This document shows, in pieces, positions 63,215 through 64,000 of a stretch of 64,000 nt of DNA (position 1 is the first letter of the stretch; every line of letters starts with the position of its first letter). The stretch is taken from the NCBI RefSeq assembly GCF_029210395.1, contig NZ_JARGDP010000001.1, forward strand, positions 109,200 to 173,199, written 5' to 3'. The notes beneath the pieces are model-generated. The model was not told where the DNA came from. It saw only the letters and a list, made by a program, of their open reading frames with translations, and did no database searches. A program made the translations under genes and the position numbers. The stretch is from Petrocella sp. FN5. Its GTDB lineage: Bacteria > Bacillota > Clostridia > Lachnospirales > Vallitaleaceae.

Positions 63215-63418
63215 ATGCCAAAAAGAAAGGAACAGGAAGCGTTGGACAAAGATGAGCGTATCAAAAAACATGTTCGGAGTCATCCAAGCCAAAATGAAAA
63301 AGGACTATCACAGCTAAGTAGGATAGAACCAAAACATAAACCCATGAAGAAAAAGAATATCAATCTTCTGGATACTTATGAAAAATATGGTGATGATTTT
63401 GAAGGCTATGAGGAGTGA
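63215..63418 (+). CDS. Short highly charged protein of unknown function
   Basis: A 67-residue protein starting at ATG 63215 with CGGAGGA six to seven bases before it; earlier in-frame starts lie inside ispD. It is very rich in Lys, Glu and Asp, with no hydrophobic core or cysteine, and is likely disordered. It lies just downstream of ispD and ends near a terminator. It is probably real because of its strong ribosome site, but no family or function is recognised. Confidence 0.6.
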   Translation: MPKRKEQEALDKDERIKKHVRSHPSQNEKGLSQLSRIEPKHKPMKKKNINLLDTYEKYGDDFEGYEE

Positions 63419-63502
63419 ATATTTTCATACATAGCATACTAGCTCGGAGTTATCTGACAACAAGAGGAAGTGATAGCATTTATAAGGTAATGACAGAAAA
63501 AA

Positions 63503-63538
63503 GAAGCCGCTATAAGTCTTTATAAGAGCGGCTTTTAG
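63503..63538 (+). terminator. Terminator after the ispD unit
   Basis: GAAGCCGCTATAA pairs with TTATAAGAGCGGCTTTT (one bulge), followed by T-rich bases. Confidence 0.8.
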
Positions 63539-63596
63539 ACGCTTTGCACTTAAAAAAATGTTATAATTTGGTTTAATAAAAAAAAGAAGAAAAGTG

Positions 63597-63625
63597 TTGA
63601 CACCATTAATGAGATATGATAAATT
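63597..63625 (+). promoter_or_regulatory. Possible promoter of the serine tRNAs
   Basis: TTGACA (63597-63602) lies 17 bases before a weak TAAATT (63620-63625). Confidence 0.4.
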
Positions 63626-63659
63626 AATTAAGCGCCAATCAGTGCGCAAGGATACATTT

Positions 63660-63745
63660 GGAGAGGTGTCCGAGTGGCTTAAGGAGCTGGTCTTGAAAAC
63701 CAGTGATCCCGAAAGGGACCGTGGGTTCAAATCCCACCTTCTCCG
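63660..63745 (+). tRNA. tRNA-Ser (anticodon TGA)
   Basis: The 7-base acceptor stem GGAGAGG pairs with CTTCTCC, discriminator G. The anticodon arm is CTGGT-CTTGAAA-ACCAG, with anticodon TGA; a long serine-type variable arm (GATCCCGAAAGGGACC) and TPsiC arm GTGGG-TTCAAAT-CCCAC follow. The 3' CCA is not encoded. Confidence 0.95.
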
Positions 63746-63809
63746 CTGGAATCTTAATCATCAGATTTCAATAAATATAAGAAGTGCAACGTGTGTTTAT
63801 TCAACGTTT

Positions 63810-63897
63810 GGAGAAGTACCCAAGCGGCTGAAGGGGCTCCCCTGGAAAGGGAGTAGGTCGTTAACGCGGCGCGAGGGTTCAAATCCCTCTTTCTCCG
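63810..63897 (+). tRNA. tRNA-Ser (anticodon GGA)
   Basis: Acceptor stem GGAGAAG pairs with TTTCTCC; anticodon arm CTCCC-CTGGAAA-GGGAG gives anticodon GGA; a long variable arm (TAGGTCGTTAACGCGGCGC) identifies the serine class; TPsiC arm GAGGG-TTCAAAT-CCCTC. The CCA is not encoded. Confidence 0.95.
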
Positions 63898-63928
63898 TTT
63901 AGTAACTTAAGAAAATGTTGAAATAGCA

Positions 63929-63957
63929 TTGACTTAGCAAAATGGTTATGATATAAT
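63929..63957 (+). promoter_or_regulatory. Promoter for genes beyond the window
   Basis: TTGACT (63929-63934), 17 bases, TATAAT (63952-63957). The downstream unit is outside the window. Confidence 0.6.
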
Positions 63958-64000
63958 ACTTTTCGCTGACCTAAACGGTTTGCAAGGTATAATTCAAGAT

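Noticed and set aside
1..64000. CRISPR array, prophage, toxin-antitoxin or defence genes
   Set aside because: No regularly spaced repeats, phage structural genes, or recognisable defence or toxin families were found in any part of the window.

Overview
The window is about 64 kb of AT-rich chromosome from a strictly anaerobic, low-GC Gram-positive bacterium, most likely a clostridium (class Clostridia, probably near Lachnospirales/Vallitaleaceae; inferred from gene content and order, not from a search). Supporting traits are a multisubunit [FeFe] hydrogenase, the ftsEX-PcsB-like-ctpA block, the secA-prfB pair, LCP cell-wall ligases, strong AGGAGG-type ribosome sites and U-tailed terminators. 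Most genes lie on the + strand. The window is mainly core genome with one insertion sequence and no prophage, CRISPR array or recognisable defence island.

Layout. 1-1763: end of an unknown gene, ilvE, and a Dabb-domain gene on the - strand. 1925-11550: a potassium island. A cyclic di-AMP (ydaO-type) riboswitch with its own terminator precedes a histidine kinase, a stand-alone receiver, a receiver-TPR protein, two TrkA subunits and TrkH. An intact 1.66-kb IS4-like element follows, then a second KtrB/KtrA-type pair. 11540-14608: an rRNA methyltransferase, then a TPR membrane protein and a degenerate GGDEF protein on the - strand. 14808-18508: polyphosphate metabolism (ppx, ppk). 18574-20322: argF and an SDR reductase. 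20469-25155: envelope genes (two LCP proteins, a secreted protein, a TagA/WecG glycosyltransferase, YitT). 25566-27920: an orphan MsmX-type ATPase and a CdaR-like regulator. 28148-32207: ftsE-ftsX-PcsB-like hydrolase-ctpA. 32345-37202: uvrB-uvrA. 37399-42764: a PHP phosphoesterase and the four-gene HydABC/Hnd-type hydrogenase. 42765-43511: a gene-free stretch with nested palindromes, direct repeats and a DnaA-box cluster. 43512-48450: hpf, secA, prfB (with the programmed +1 frameshift), cheW. 48792-52938: ACT protein, hom, proposed homoserine kinase, lysC. 53223-63418: tex, YcxB-like, tsaE-tsaB-rimI, tkt, rnz, a small membrane-anchored protein, tsaD, ispD and a short conserved-looking protein. 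63660-63897: two serine tRNAs.

How the parts work together. The riboswitch should switch off K+ uptake genes when c-di-AMP is high, and the RCK_C domains of the TrkA/KtrA subunits are the known protein targets of the same messenger, so control is probably both transcriptional and allosteric. The unusual part is a two-component system whose two response regulators lack DNA-binding domains, embedded in the same operon. This is the best candidate in the window for an undescribed regulatory arrangement. Other items for follow-up are non-coding: two DnaA-box clusters (one in the IS tail, one between hydA and hpf), a nested palindromic element flanked by 21-bp direct repeats, and an interspersed palindromic repeat found upstream of two unrelated genes.
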